Below, one piece after another: positions 33,442 through 42,177 of a DNA stretch of 64,000 nucleotides. Positions within the stretch are counted from its first letter, which is position 1. Every line of letters begins with the position of its first letter. Origin of the DNA: Cyclobacteriaceae bacterium (GTDB lineage: Bacteria > Bacteroidota > Bacteroidia > Cytophagales > Cyclobacteriaceae); the NCBI GenBank assembly GCA_958296015.1, contig CATQIH010000003.1, positions 1 through 64,000 on the forward strand, read 5' to 3'. The notes beneath the pieces were generated by a model. That model was not told where the DNA came from. It saw only the letters and a list, made by a program, of their open reading frames with translations, and did no database searches. The position numbers and the translations under genes were made by a program.

Positions 33442-33775
33442 AAAAATGAGGTTTTGTAGTTGATGGTAATGATTCAGATACAGAAGGGCTTTCCAGGTAA
33501 AATGATGTATACAAATGCCGAACAAAACTGACAGGGTTTGTTTTACCTGATATTGAGCTGTTATTTGTTGAGCATACAGCATACAGAGATTGTATGAATC
33601 CTGAAAAGCCTATTCTATAGCATCAACAATTATTGTAAAATATTCTTCAATAAGCAAGATTAGTAATATTAAATTTTACTATTTATAATACTTTCAAAAC
33701 TTACAACTAAAAAATGCTGGTTTTTTAGAATTATAAGAAAAAGTGTTGAAGAATCAGCAGAATTGCAAACTTAGA

Positions 33776-33957
33776 AGTACTGGTTGTTTACAAATCACTT
33801 TTTTGTCAACAATAGTGGCTTTTTTATTAGGTTTACATACAAATTCAACCTCATCTGCACAGTTGTAGACACTGCTGTCGGCACCGATGCAGCACACCAC
33901 TAACTCCAACAATGAACATGGTTTTGCCTTCGCACACGCCTTGCGTAACCTGGTAAA
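33776..33957 (+). repeat. Diverged repeat, copy B (upstream of susC)
   Basis: The partner of 28466-28627 in the same orientation, with a ~20-bp extra stretch near 33846-33865. The conserved block at the end encodes GFAFAHALRNLV in the frame of a 60-codon open frame starting at 33887. The remaining 330 bp between susC and this repeat are AT-rich promoter DNA without a visible gene. Confidence 0.6.
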
Positions 33958-34069
33958 TGGAGCAAGTGAGTTTTCGGCTTATGCGCATCAAGCTTATCCT
34001 ATAGCCAGGATAGCTACTGCAAAGGGTTGGAGAGGAATAGGAAAATCTGAAATTGCTGTGACTATATAA
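33887..34069 (+). CDS. Possible small gene, 60 codons, followed by a terminator
   Basis: The frame encodes MQHTTNSNNEHGFAFAHALR and then NLVNGASEFSAYAHQAYPIA, up to 60 residues without a recognised family. Support: a strong plus-strand terminator begins 4 bp after the stop, and the central GFxFAxALRxLV segment is conserved in the second copy at 28585-28627, although that copy lacks this ATG. Against: short, no obvious ribosome site, and the conservation may reflect a repeat or structured RNA rather than a protein. Confidence 0.3.
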   Translation: MQHTTNSNNEHGFAFAHALRNLVNGASEFSAYAHQAYPIARIATAKGWRGIGKSEIAVTI

Positions 34070-34073
34070 ACAG

Positions 34074-34108
34074 AAAGACCGGCCTGATGATAGTGCCGGG
34101 CTTTTTTT
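34074..34108 (+). terminator. Plus-strand terminator between the small ORF and the LRR gene
   Basis: AAAGACCGGC pairs with GCCGGGCTTT (one mismatch) over an 11-nt loop and is followed by a run of seven T on the plus strand. No T-run follows on the minus strand, so it implies rightward transcription from the 33450-34070 interval. Confidence 0.75.
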
Positions 34109-34126
34109 ATCAGGGAAAATCTTTTT

Positions 34127-35956
34127 TTACTGACGGATGATACTTACCGGATCATGATCGGCTACTTGCAGTATGTAAACACCCGCAGGAACGTGGCTTA
34201 AATCCACTTCATCATCTATGCCTGATAACTTTGTATACTTCACAGGCTGGCCAAGAGCATTTCTAATCACGGCTGCGCCAGTGTAACCTTGCAGGTGTAG
34301 CGATTGAATTACCGGGTTAGGGTAAGCTTGCAATCTATTAGTCGTAGTATAGGGCAGTGTATTGCCGTTTTGAGCTAGGGTATCAGGATTGGTAGAAGGT
34401 GTACAGGCATCTATGTTTTCTGCTCCGCTATTGCAGCCAGTGGCATTGTGTGCCATATACAATCTGGTGATCTCAGTATTGAGCAATACGCAGCAGGTGC
34501 CAAGGCTGGTGTTCCCCGAGAGGTACAAATTATAGACACTTTCTAGCTTGCTAAGGGCTTCTATGTTGCTTAAAGCAGGATTGTTGACAACATCAAAACT
34601 ATTTGAGATCCTTTGCAAATTATCTAGTCCTTTGAAGCTGGTAAGACTATTATTGAAACTGATAACAAGCTTTTCATCAACTTCGTATAGGTTTTCTATT
34701 CCTTGTAGGTCTTTTAGCGAGGTGTTACTCTGAATAACCAGAGAATGCATTGTAGGGTACAAACTCTGTAATCCTTCGAGGTTGGTAAGCAATGCATTAT
34801 ATTTTATAGTCATAGATACCACATATTTCAATTGGCTGATTCCTTGCAAATCCAATAACTGCTTGTTTTTAGATATTTCTGCTATCGTAGCTTCCTGCAA
34901 TTTGTCTAATCCCTGAATACTTGACAATGCATCGTTGTGGCTAATGTAAAGCCAGTTGGTAGCTTCCAGGTTATTCAGACCTTGTAGATTCTTCAGCTTT
35001 GAATTGCCGTAAATGCCTATTGATGCAAGCTGTTTTAATTTTTCCAGGCCATGCAACGACTCAAGCTGATCGCAATTACTTATGTAAAAATCTCCTGTCA
35101 CCGACTCCAAGGCAGACAAATTAGCAAGGCTAATAATATCATCAGGTTTATTGGGTATGCCCCCAATAGTAAGTGAACCGTATATTTTGGTGTACTTAAA
35201 AGCATCTACCTCTGTCTGTGTCTTCAGTGTGATATCACCCTGATACTCATGATCAGGAATGCAGGTAGTGTTCCAGTTACTACAACCAGTGCCATTGCTA
35301 GAAACACTTATTTGCCCTCTTATGGTCAGTTGCTTAAGCGAACAGCAGGCAGATAGCAAATTATTATTTTCAACCACCAGGTTTCCCGGAACACGCACGA
35401 TACGAGATATGGCATCTACGTCTGTAAGTTTTTTATTCTTCACCAAGATCAGGCTGCCTTTGATAGTCTGTAGCGTATCAATTCCCTGCAAGCTTTGTAG
35501 TCCGATGTTGGTACTGACAAAGAAATCGCGTCCAATAGATTGCAGTTTATCCAGGCCATCCAGATTGATTAGTCCGTCATTGTAGGAAATGTAAAAATTG
35601 TTACCAATGGTTTTCACATTATGCAGGCCCTTCATATTCTTTAGAGCATCGTTGCTGGAAATATACAATACTTTGCCAATAGCAGTCACACCTTCCAGTC
35701 CTTTCAGGCTCGATAGACTATTGTTGTTGAGGATATACAAACTTCCTGCTGATTGAAGCTTAGAAAGAGGAGCAAGGTCTGTAATATCTGAGCTACCCTG
35801 TTTGAGGCCAATAGTTAGCTTGCCGCTGATATCACTATAATTGAAGCTATTGATCTGACTTTGGGTAGCGAGGGTAAGATCGCCGGAATAAGTTTGAGCA
35901 TTTACATAAATATTGAGCCAAAGCATGGTCATAAACAGGGATAGATAGTTTTTCAT
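34127..35956 (-). CDS. Secreted leucine-rich-repeat protein with T9SS sorting domain, two tandem receptor-L-like halves
   Basis: A 609-residue protein with a signal peptide (MKNYLSLFMTMLWLNIYVNA). Two similar halves follow. Each opens with a SGDLTLATQSQINSF-type strand (second copy QGDITLKTQTEVDAF), continues with irregular leucine-rich repeats (LYISSNDALKNMKGL type), and closes with a Cys-Cys pair (SACCSL, GTCCVL) and a C-x(6-7)-C pair. The last ~70 residues (LQAYPNPVIQSLHLQG ... VPAGVYILQVADHDPVSIIR) are a type A T9SS sorting domain, so the protein is exported to the cell surface through type IX secretion. Adhesin or ligand-binding roles are likely but unproven. Confidence 0.88.
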   Translation of the reverse strand: MKNYLSLFMTMLWLNIYVNAQTYSGDLTLATQSQINSFNYSDISGKLTIGLKQGSSDITDLAPLSKLQSAGSLYILNNNSLSSLKGLEGVTAIGKVLYISSNDALKNMKGLHNVKTIGNNFYISYNDGLINLDGLDKLQSIGRDFFVSTNIGLQSLQGIDTLQTIKGSLILVKNKKLTDVDAISRIVRVPGNLVVENNNLLSACCSLKQLTIRGQISVSSNGTGCSNWNTTCIPDHEYQGDITLKTQTEVDAFKYTKIYGSLTIGGIPNKPDDIISLANLSALESVTGDFYISNCDQLESLHGLEKLKQLASIGIYGNSKLKNLQGLNNLEATNWLYISHNDALSSIQGLDKLQEATIAEISKNKQLLDLQGISQLKYVVSMTIKYNALLTNLEGLQSLYPTMHSLVIQSNTSLKDLQGIENLYEVDEKLVISFNNSLTSFKGLDNLQRISNSFDVVNNPALSNIEALSKLESVYNLYLSGNTSLGTCCVLLNTEITRLYMAHNATGCNSGAENIDACTPSTNPDTLAQNGNTLPYTTTNRLQAYPNPVIQSLHLQGYTGAAVIRNALGQPVKYTKLSGIDDEVDLSHVPAGVYILQVADHDPVSIIRQ

Positions 35957-36362
35957 AGCATGGTGGTTTGTGTGAAAGATAGAGTTAAAAAATGTATATA
36001 CTAAGGTGTGATATGGAATATGTGTTTGGATAAAAATAAGTTTAAAGTATAATTATTTATACTTTAAATAAAAGTATTTAGACTAAATTAAATGGTTATT
36101 TTAAAAGTAAAAACTATTTCGTTACTTTTTTAGCAAAGAAAATATAAGCAGTTGGTAGTTTAATGGCATAATACAAATCAGGTAGCCGTTTGTAGATAAA
36201 TTAGCCATTTTGTTAAATTCATAGTGCTATTTTTTCCATTTACAAACGATTACACTCGATTATAAACGGCTATAAATAGTTTTCAACCGACTATCACTTT
36301 TGACTTGCCCTACCTTTGCTTCTGTCAATCAGTTATATGTTCAACGCAAAAACAAAAAAACA
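35957..36362. other. AT-rich divergent region between LRR gene and ssb, with a perfect palindrome
   Basis: The 406 bp are very AT-rich. TTTAAAGTATA (36041-36051) and TATACTTTAAA (36058-36068) form a perfect 11-bp inverted repeat. Near 36240-36285 short related words recur (ACAAACGATTA, CGATTATAAACGG, CTATAAATAG), reminiscent of degenerate direct repeats. No gene is seen. Confidence 0.45.
36311..36318 (+). promoter_or_regulatory. Probable -7 promoter box of ssb
   Basis: TACCTTTG matches the Bacteroidota -7 consensus TANNTTTG exactly, 44 bp before the ssb ATG. A matching -33 TTTG at the usual 19-bp spacing is not clear. Confidence 0.45.
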
Positions 36363-36752
36363 ATGATGAGTGCATTAAAAAATCGTGTGCAGTTGATCGG
36401 TCACTTAGGTAAAGACCCACAAGTGAAACACCTGCAAGGGGAAAAGGTAGTCGCACAATTCTCGCTGGCTACTTCGGAGAGCTACAAAAACAAGCAAGGT
36501 GAAAAGGTGAAAGACACGCAGTGGCACCAGGTGGTGGTGTGGGGCAAGCTGGCAGAAATTTCAGAAAAATTCTTGCAAAAAGGTATGAAAGTAGCTATAG
36601 AAGGCAAGCTCACCTACCGCAGTTATGAAGACAAACAGGGCAACCAGCGATACGTTACGGAGATAGTAGCCCAGGACCTGCTCATGCTGGACAAAAAAGA
36701 GAAGACCACTGAAAAAAAAACAGCACTGGTAGAGGACGATCTGCCGTTTTGA
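36363..36752 (+). CDS. ssb: Single-stranded DNA-binding protein
   Basis: A 129-residue OB-fold protein (LKNRVQLIGHLGKDPQVKHL, TQWHQVVVWGKLAEISEKFL, KVAIEGKLTYRSYEDKQGN) with the acidic C-terminal tip EDDLPF that recruits replication and repair partners. The tail is short compared with E. coli SSB (178). An upstream in-frame start at 36300 overlaps the promoter and is rejected; ATG 36363 or 36366 begins the OB fold. As short SSBs are often second copies in Bacteroidota, this may not be the main cellular one. Confidence 0.93.
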   Translation: MMSALKNRVQLIGHLGKDPQVKHLQGEKVVAQFSLATSESYKNKQGEKVKDTQWHQVVVWGKLAEISEKFLQKGMKVAIEGKLTYRSYEDKQGNQRYVTEIVAQDLLMLDKKEKTTEKKTALVEDDLPF

Positions 36753-36791
36753 AATGGAATTAGCAATTGATTTTTATTATTAAAATAATAG

Positions 36792-36826
36792 ACAGCATAG
36801 GTCATCCCTGTGCTGTTTCATTTTTT
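36792..36826 (+). terminator. Terminator after ssb
   Basis: ACAGCATAGG pairs with CCTGTGCTGT (one G-U) over a short loop, followed by TTTCATTTTTT. It lies between ssb and the convergent Uma2 gene. Confidence 0.7.
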
Positions 36827-37410
36827 CAGATTCTAAGCCTACTCAAATCCAGTTGAAAACCTGGTAGCACAGGATCGGCAGAAACTTTTTGATCAAACCC
36901 GGTAATAGTTGTTGTAGGTTGCTTTGAACTATATATGTATATTTCTTCCTTTTCCGGGTCTATTAGCCAGCCTAATAGCACGCCATTCGCTAACCATTCT
37001 TCCATTTTGCGCTGTACATCTTTCAACCGGTCAGATTTTGATTTAAGCTCAACAATAAATTCCGGGCACACAGGGGCAAAGCCCTCTTTCTCTTTTTGAG
37101 AAAGCCCTTTCCATTGATTCTTGGAAACCCATGCAGCATCCGGTGCTTTGATAGACTGATCAGGCAAGGTAAATCCTCCGGAAGAATCAAACACAAGTCC
37201 AGTTCTATACTTATCATTCCAATTGCTAAGTTGAGCAACAATTTCTGAGTTTCTGTAACTTGATAAAGACCCTGTAGGAGACATAATAATGATTTCTCGC
37301 TGTTTGTTTCGTTCAATATTTAATTCAGGGTTAGACTGACAAAAAGCAAAAAACTCTTCATCAGTCAGCAACTGCATTTCTTTTCCTTTTAGTACAATTT
37401 TGTCCAACAT
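36826..37410 (-). CDS. Uma2-family (DUF820) putative restriction endonuclease
   Basis: A 194-residue PD-(D/E)xK-fold protein. The core reads IKAPDAAWVSKNQWKGLSQK (Asp) then FAPVCPEFIVELKSKSDRLK (ExK), followed by GVLLGWLIDPEKEEIYIYS. This family is abundant in cyanobacteria and Bacteroidota, often in many copies, and its biological role is unknown. It is a single gene here, convergent with ssb. Confidence 0.85.
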   Translation of the reverse strand: MLDKIVLKGKEMQLLTDEEFFAFCQSNPELNIERNKQREIIIMSPTGSLSSYRNSEIVAQLSNWNDKYRTGLVFDSSGGFTLPDQSIKAPDAAWVSKNQWKGLSQKEKEGFAPVCPEFIVELKSKSDRLKDVQRKMEEWLANGVLLGWLIDPEKEEIYIYSSKQPTTTITGFDQKVSADPVLPGFQLDLSRLRI

Positions 37411-37462
37411 AACCTATTTTTTTACCCTAATATATGAAAAATAAATCTACGGCAACAACACT

Positions 37463-38536
37463 TCACGTCCAGTAAAGTATCTTAGCCTTGGGAAAACGCC
37501 TGCCGATTCCTTTCTCGAAAAAGCTGCGCAATTGTTTCATCATATCAGGCGAATACACAAACTTTTGTCCACCAAACTTATTGCGTTTGACCACACGACC
37601 AACCTCATCCAGGTCTAACGAGGTGTTAGGATACCATTGCAGCAGTATCTCTTTGGAACCAGGCGTGAAGCGGTGGCTGATCAGTTCAAAAGTCAGATCG
37701 CACGAAAAATCTAGTTTATCGGCTAGTCTGTCAAGTAAATCATTGTAATGCTGCTCCCAGTCTGGTATAGGCATGATAGGGGCCAGCACCACACCGATCG
37801 GATAGCCACCTCCACCTTGTGCAGTTGGCAGAGCCAGCGAACGCAAAGCATTTAGCCGTGCCTCAATAGAGGCGGTGCCCCCTTCCAACCGGTGCGCTAC
37901 CGGCTCGGCATTCATACTGATGCGGCAGCGGGTATGTCCGTTGTGAGATAGATTAATTAACGGCTCTACCTGATTGTATTTGGTAACCCATCGCAGATGC
38001 ATGTTGGGCTGTGTGCCAAAAAAACGGATGGTCTCAGCCAGGCTGCCGGTAAGATGCTCTATGCCCAGCGGATCAGTATAACAACTGGCCTCATAAGTGG
38101 TAAGGCCATGAGTAGCATAAGCAGGAAGATTCTCCAAAATAGCAGGCAGATTAGCGTACGCCCGAATAACCGGTGGGCCAGACAAACTGCCAGCCAGATA
38201 GCAATACTGGCAATGTGCCGGGCACCCCTGCGCCAGATGAAACTGATAATCTGCTGAAGGTGGGATGGGTTGCAGCTTAAAAGCACTCGGTGGAGCCGTT
38301 ACTACTGCCAACGTATTTTTGGCGGTACGATAGGTGGCCTTTTCGTCTTCGCCCCGCAGGCCGGTAAGCCTGTTGCCAGATAGTTCTTCTGTCATAATTC
38401 CTAAACGGGTAACCCGTTCGTGCATGGCTTGCCCAAAAGGCTCTGTCAGCGCGGCCTGCGTGAAGATAACCCGTTTAGGCAGCCATAACTTTGCTGGTCG
38501 GGTATCTATTGCTTGTGAGGAGATGGTGTCTTGCAT
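37463..38536 (-). CDS. Spore photoproduct lyase-like radical SAM protein (first of pair)
   Basis: A 357-residue radical SAM enzyme. The cluster motif has the SPL spacing Cx3Cx2C (GCPAHCQYCYL, Cys105, 109, 112) rather than the common Cx3Cx2C context of other families. Cys152 in YEASCYTDPLGIEHL aligns with the H-atom-donating Cys141 of Bacillus SPL (ACTSDIVG). This supports a role in direct reversal of a thymine photolesion or a related radical reaction. The organism shows no sporulation genes here. It ends 3 bp upstream of nothing else; the second SPL-like gene stops just 3 bp before its start, so the two are co-transcribed. Confidence 0.82.
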   Translation of the reverse strand: MQDTISSQAIDTRPAKLWLPKRVIFTQAALTEPFGQAMHERVTRLGIMTEELSGNRLTGLRGEDEKATYRTAKNTLAVVTAPPSAFKLQPIPPSADYQFHLAQGCPAHCQYCYLAGSLSGPPVIRAYANLPAILENLPAYATHGLTTYEASCYTDPLGIEHLTGSLAETIRFFGTQPNMHLRWVTKYNQVEPLINLSHNGHTRCRISMNAEPVAHRLEGGTASIEARLNALRSLALPTAQGGGGYPIGVVLAPIMPIPDWEQHYNDLLDRLADKLDFSCDLTFELISHRFTPGSKEILLQWYPNTSLDLDEVGRVVKRNKFGGQKFVYSPDMMKQLRSFFEKGIGRRFPKAKILYWT

Positions 38537-38539
38537 AAG

Positions 38540-39577
38540 CTAGAATATATAGCGGATGTTGCACCAGGGAATAGTTTGCTGGTGAAGCTGTTCGAAAATC
38601 TCTATCATTTTGGATTTCATCCGATGCTCATAACGGATGTTGTAGCCACCCATCTGGCTTTGCTTGTCTTCCTGTAAAGTAGGGGTCCACAGCAGGGTTT
38701 CTGCTTTGGGGTTAATGTCCAGATTGGCTTCGTGCTGCCCCCGGTTGTGGGTCAGGAAAATTACTTCGCACTGCATCTGTTCCTTAACGGCTGGCGGCAA
38801 TATGCGATCCAGTTGTATGAACAGGTCGCGGTAATCTTCGCGCCACTGCTTGCCGCCGTATACGATGATGGGCGAAAAATTGAGATGCACCTCATAGCCA
38901 GCTTTCCAGAAGTCTGCAATAGCTTCTATGCGTTTTTCAATTGCATCGGTACGAACATCTACCAGCCTACTGATATTGGCAGGCATCAGGCTGAAGCGGA
39001 TACGGGTTTTGCCCTGCGGATCATACTGAAGCAAATCCCGGTTGACAAACTTAGTGGCAAACGTACCTTTGGCTCTCGGATGATCGCGGAAAAAATCAAC
39101 AGCATATCGGATGCTGTCGGCAATGGTGGCATCTACCGAAGCATCAGAATTACAGCCCACATCGTAGGTATAATAGACGGCATCCGTCTGGTTGGGCTCT
39201 TTGCGCCAGGGAAGTGTCGTCACATGCCGGTCTACCGCTTCAAAAATTTCTTCTACATTCGTAAACAGCGAAATAGGATTGATCGGTTTGTGCCGGTCTA
39301 CATAGCAATAAGCACAACCGCCGAAGCAGCCATTGGCCAGACTGGGCGCAATATAATCAGCACTACGTCCGCTCCATTTACAGGTAAGTGTTTTTAACTT
39401 GCCCAGTACCAAAACATCTGATTTGGCTTTGTAATGGCCCATATCCAGTGCAGGCAAGCGGTTATGCTGGCGTACAGGCTGGGCAATTGCCTGTGCATAT
39501 TGTTGTAAAATTTGTCTGCCGCGTTGGTTCAGCGCATCAGGTGTATAAAAAATAGTATTCGGCTCAAATGTTTGCAT
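38540..39577 (-). CDS. Spore photoproduct lyase-like radical SAM protein (second of pair)
   Basis: A 345-residue paralogue of the preceding radical SAM protein. The cluster motif is ANGCFGGCAYCYVDRH (Cys84, 88, 91, Cx3Cx2C) and a possible catalytic Cys142 lies in DVGCNSDASVD, the equivalent position to Cys152 of the neighbour. Its stop lies 3 bp from the neighbour's start. Overall sequence differs enough to suggest a division of labour or a heteromeric complex. ATG 39577 (MQTFEPNTIFYTP) is taken; ATG 39586 and a further upstream start are alternatives. Confidence 0.8.
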   Translation of the reverse strand: MQTFEPNTIFYTPDALNQRGRQILQQYAQAIAQPVRQHNRLPALDMGHYKAKSDVLVLGKLKTLTCKWSGRSADYIAPSLANGCFGGCAYCYVDRHKPINPISLFTNVEEIFEAVDRHVTTLPWRKEPNQTDAVYYTYDVGCNSDASVDATIADSIRYAVDFFRDHPRAKGTFATKFVNRDLLQYDPQGKTRIRFSLMPANISRLVDVRTDAIEKRIEAIADFWKAGYEVHLNFSPIIVYGGKQWREDYRDLFIQLDRILPPAVKEQMQCEVIFLTHNRGQHEANLDINPKAETLLWTPTLQEDKQSQMGGYNIRYEHRMKSKMIEIFEQLHQQTIPWCNIRYIF

Positions 39578-39713
39578 AGAGAACATAAAAGTTGTGCTCT
39601 TATAGAACATACATTCAAGCCAGAATGTTCAGAAAATACCAGATGTAAAACATTGACAGTCAGATAATTGCAATATAATTTCTTGCTAAGAAAATGCTTG
39701 TTAAAAAGAAGAT

Positions 39714-40697
39714 TTAGCGACGAGCATTGAGCAGGTACCGACCAGCCAACACACCTGCCAAAGTTGCCAAACCAATGACAACCGTTCTGCCCGAGACAGG
39801 AATATCCTGCACTTTGCTCGTAGGCCATCCGCCACTCACTGAGGTCCAGGTGCTGTTGGGTTCATACAAATTACCTTTGGTTAGTTCTTGCGGCTGGTCT
39901 TTGAAATGCTTATTGGCAATAGACTTTCTGAATTTTTTGTTAAAATACTTAGGCGCAAAGAAACGGGCCGCACGGGACAGCTTTCCGGTATAGCCTACAA
40001 TCACCTCGGGCTGTGGATAATGCACCAGTTTGATGATCACGTCAGCTACATTTTGTGCCGGAATCACCGGATCGGGTGCCTGTATGGCTTTGCCAATGTA
40101 ATTACCTGCCTGGTTGAAGATAGGCGTGTCGATGACAGAGGGCAGCACAGCACACACATGAATTTGCTTTTCGTCGGCCAGTTCCTGCGCTAGTCCCAGG
40201 CTCAAACCACGGATGCCAAATTTGCTGATGGTATAGGCGGCGGTGTAAGGCTGCGCTGTAATGCCCACCATAGAGGCTACGTTGATCAGCGTACCCCGGC
40301 CAGCCTGCCGGAAGAAGGGCAACACCGCATGTGCCCCGTAGATATAGCCCATCAGGTTGACATCCAGTACTCTTCTGATATCTTCCATAGGCGTTTCCTC
40401 AAAAATGCCAAACAGAGAAACTGCTGCGTCGTTGATCCATACATCGATGCGGCCATAGGTATCAAATGCCTTTTGCGCCAGTGCTTTTACTTCTTCTTCT
40501 TTGGATACGTCGGTAGGCACATACAAGGCCACGCCGCCTCTTTGCTCACACTCCACTGCCAGGGTTTCCAGCGCCTCTTTGCGGCGGGCGGCCAGCACAA
40601 CCGTGCTTCCCCTTTCTGCAAATGACAAGGCAGTTGCCCTGCCAATACCCGAAGAAGCACCAGTGATTACAACAATAAGAGAACGATAACTTTCCAT
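39714..40697 (-). CDS. Short-chain dehydrogenase/reductase with C-terminal hydrophobic tail
   Basis: A 327-residue SDR: Rossmann TGASSGIGRATALSFAERG at the start, NDAAVSLFG, the catalytic Ser in NVASMVGI and YTAAYTISKFG with YxxxK. After the ~250-residue core a C-terminal extension contains a basic segment and ends VVIGLATLAGVLAGRYLLNA, a probable membrane anchor. Extended SDRs of this type act on unidentified ketones or alcohols. It lies 136 bp upstream of the SPL-like pair in the same direction. ATG 40697 starts the fold; an earlier start at 40721 is possible. Confidence 0.87.
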   Translation of the reverse strand: MESYRSLIVVITGASSGIGRATALSFAERGSTVVLAARRKEALETLAVECEQRGGVALYVPTDVSKEEEVKALAQKAFDTYGRIDVWINDAAVSLFGIFEETPMEDIRRVLDVNLMGYIYGAHAVLPFFRQAGRGTLINVASMVGITAQPYTAAYTISKFGIRGLSLGLAQELADEKQIHVCAVLPSVIDTPIFNQAGNYIGKAIQAPDPVIPAQNVADVIIKLVHYPQPEVIVGYTGKLSRAARFFAPKYFNKKFRKSIANKHFKDQPQELTKGNLYEPNSTWTSVSGGWPTSKVQDIPVSGRTVVIGLATLAGVLAGRYLLNARR

Positions 40698-40953
40698 ATG
40701 ACTAAATTTTTTTGAATGCATAATTGATTGTCAGTCAATAGAACTAGAGAATGCGATGCTTGTTTGAATAGAAGCGTCGGGATGGCAGGAAATGAAAGCT
40801 TGTGGTATTGCTAAAGATTACAAGCAATTAGTGTTTGTGTGATGGAGTATATGTGCGTAATTTGTGGGAGCTAAATTAATGGCGTTTATCCGGTTGCTGT
40901 GCGTGACTTTGTAACGACAGACATACAATTACTAATACTATAAAAATAAAAAC

Positions 40954-41963
40954 ATGAAATACACATTTTGGAATAATAAAGGAGGGACTGGAAAATCTAG
41001 TTTAGCATTCCAGACAATCACAGAATATGCAATTTTGCATCCTGACAAAAGAATTTTAACTATCGACCTTTGTCCTCAAGCAAATTTATCTGAATTATTT
41101 ATGGGAGGACTATTAGGCAATGGCTCAGCAAATCTTAATAATTTAACAACCTCAACTTCAGTTAAAACTATTGGTGGGTATTTTCAAATCCGTATAATAC
41201 TCCTACAATAATAGCAACAAATTATATAAGTAATCCGAGTGAAGTAAATACTCAAATACCAGTCAATATAGACCTGATCGCAGGTGATAGAATTGTTGAA
41301 TTACAATCGAACTCGATTTCAGCATTATCGATAACTCAAATTCCAGGTATTGATACATACATGAAGATAATAGACTGGGTAAATGATTTAATCTTTGCCG
41401 CTAATCAAGTGAATGATTATGACGATGTTTTTATTGACACTAATCCGAGTTTCGCTATTTACACTCAAATTGCTCTGGCCGCAACAGACAGAATTATTGC
41501 TCCTGTAATGGCGGACGACAGTTCAAGAAGAGCACTCTCAAATATTTATTCATTAGTGTATGGTATAAATTTACCCGCAGCAATATATAACCAATATGCT
41601 TTTCATACAAAGTTGATTGCGGCAGAAAGACAGCTTCCGAAAATTCATCTTGTTATAAAAAATCGATTAACTCAATACATGGGACCAGCTTCCGCTTATG
41701 CTTCGGTTTTAACATCAATAGATGACGACCTTACCGCAGTTATTAAATCGCATCCACAGTATTTCACTTTTACAGATATAGATAATGGTCTTGTTGACGT
41801 TCGTGATTTTCAAACAACAGGAGTAGTAGCTTTTGCTGAGGCTACTCCATTCTCGCGGTTAGCAAAAGGTATTCATAACATTTTCGGTACGCAGACACAA
41901 ATACAGGATCCTAACTGGACGAATTGTATAAACGCAATCAATGGTGTAGTAAAGAGATTATAA
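40954..41963 (+). pseudogene. Orphan ParA/MinD-type ATPase, frameshifted
   Basis: The gene begins MKYTFWNNKGGTGKSSLAFQ with the deviant Walker A motif and DLCPQANLSELF, and reads on in frame to 41187, then meets a stop at 41211. A one-base loss in the A-run CAAATCCG (41185-41192) explains it: with one more A, NPYNTPTIIATNYISNPSE connects to the second part, which contains YDDVFIDTNPSFAIYTQIAL (Walker B) and RIIAPVMADDSSRRALSNIY and ends at 41963. About 336 residues when joined. No ParB or parS is near, and the DNA is much more AT-rich than the neighbours. Confidence 0.8.
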
Positions 41964-41969
41964 AAGTAG

Positions 41970-42106
41970 CGCATAACAGTGGTTTGGCAAAAGATGGACT
42001 AATATACTTCGTAGAAACATTTGTACAAGGTTCAGCACTTACGTTTCCTATAAACCTCAACGCTAAAAATACTACCTTTCGCCAAGCCGCAAAACATTAT
42101 CACTAA
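41970..42106 (+). other. attC-like folded element between parA and higB
   Basis: GGTTTGGCAAAAG (41981-41993) is nearly complementary to CTTTCGCCAAGCC (42076-42088): 12 of 13 pairs including one G-U. The 5' side carries GCATAACA and the 3' side ACATTATCACTAAT. An imperfect long hairpin with a ~80-nt interior resembles integron attC sites, but the R' box GTTRRRY is not intact. It lies exactly at the boundary of two unrelated AT-rich genes. No integrase is in the window. Confidence 0.35.
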
Positions 42107-42177
42107 TACAGATAAAATTAGTAGTAGAAGAATTATTCTAAGTGGGAAATTGTTGTCTGATTAGGTAACTTTGTGTT

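Noticed and set aside
41924-42106. Short open frame covering the attC-like element
   Set aside because: It overlaps the end of parA in another frame and follows the folded element exactly; coding is less likely than structure.
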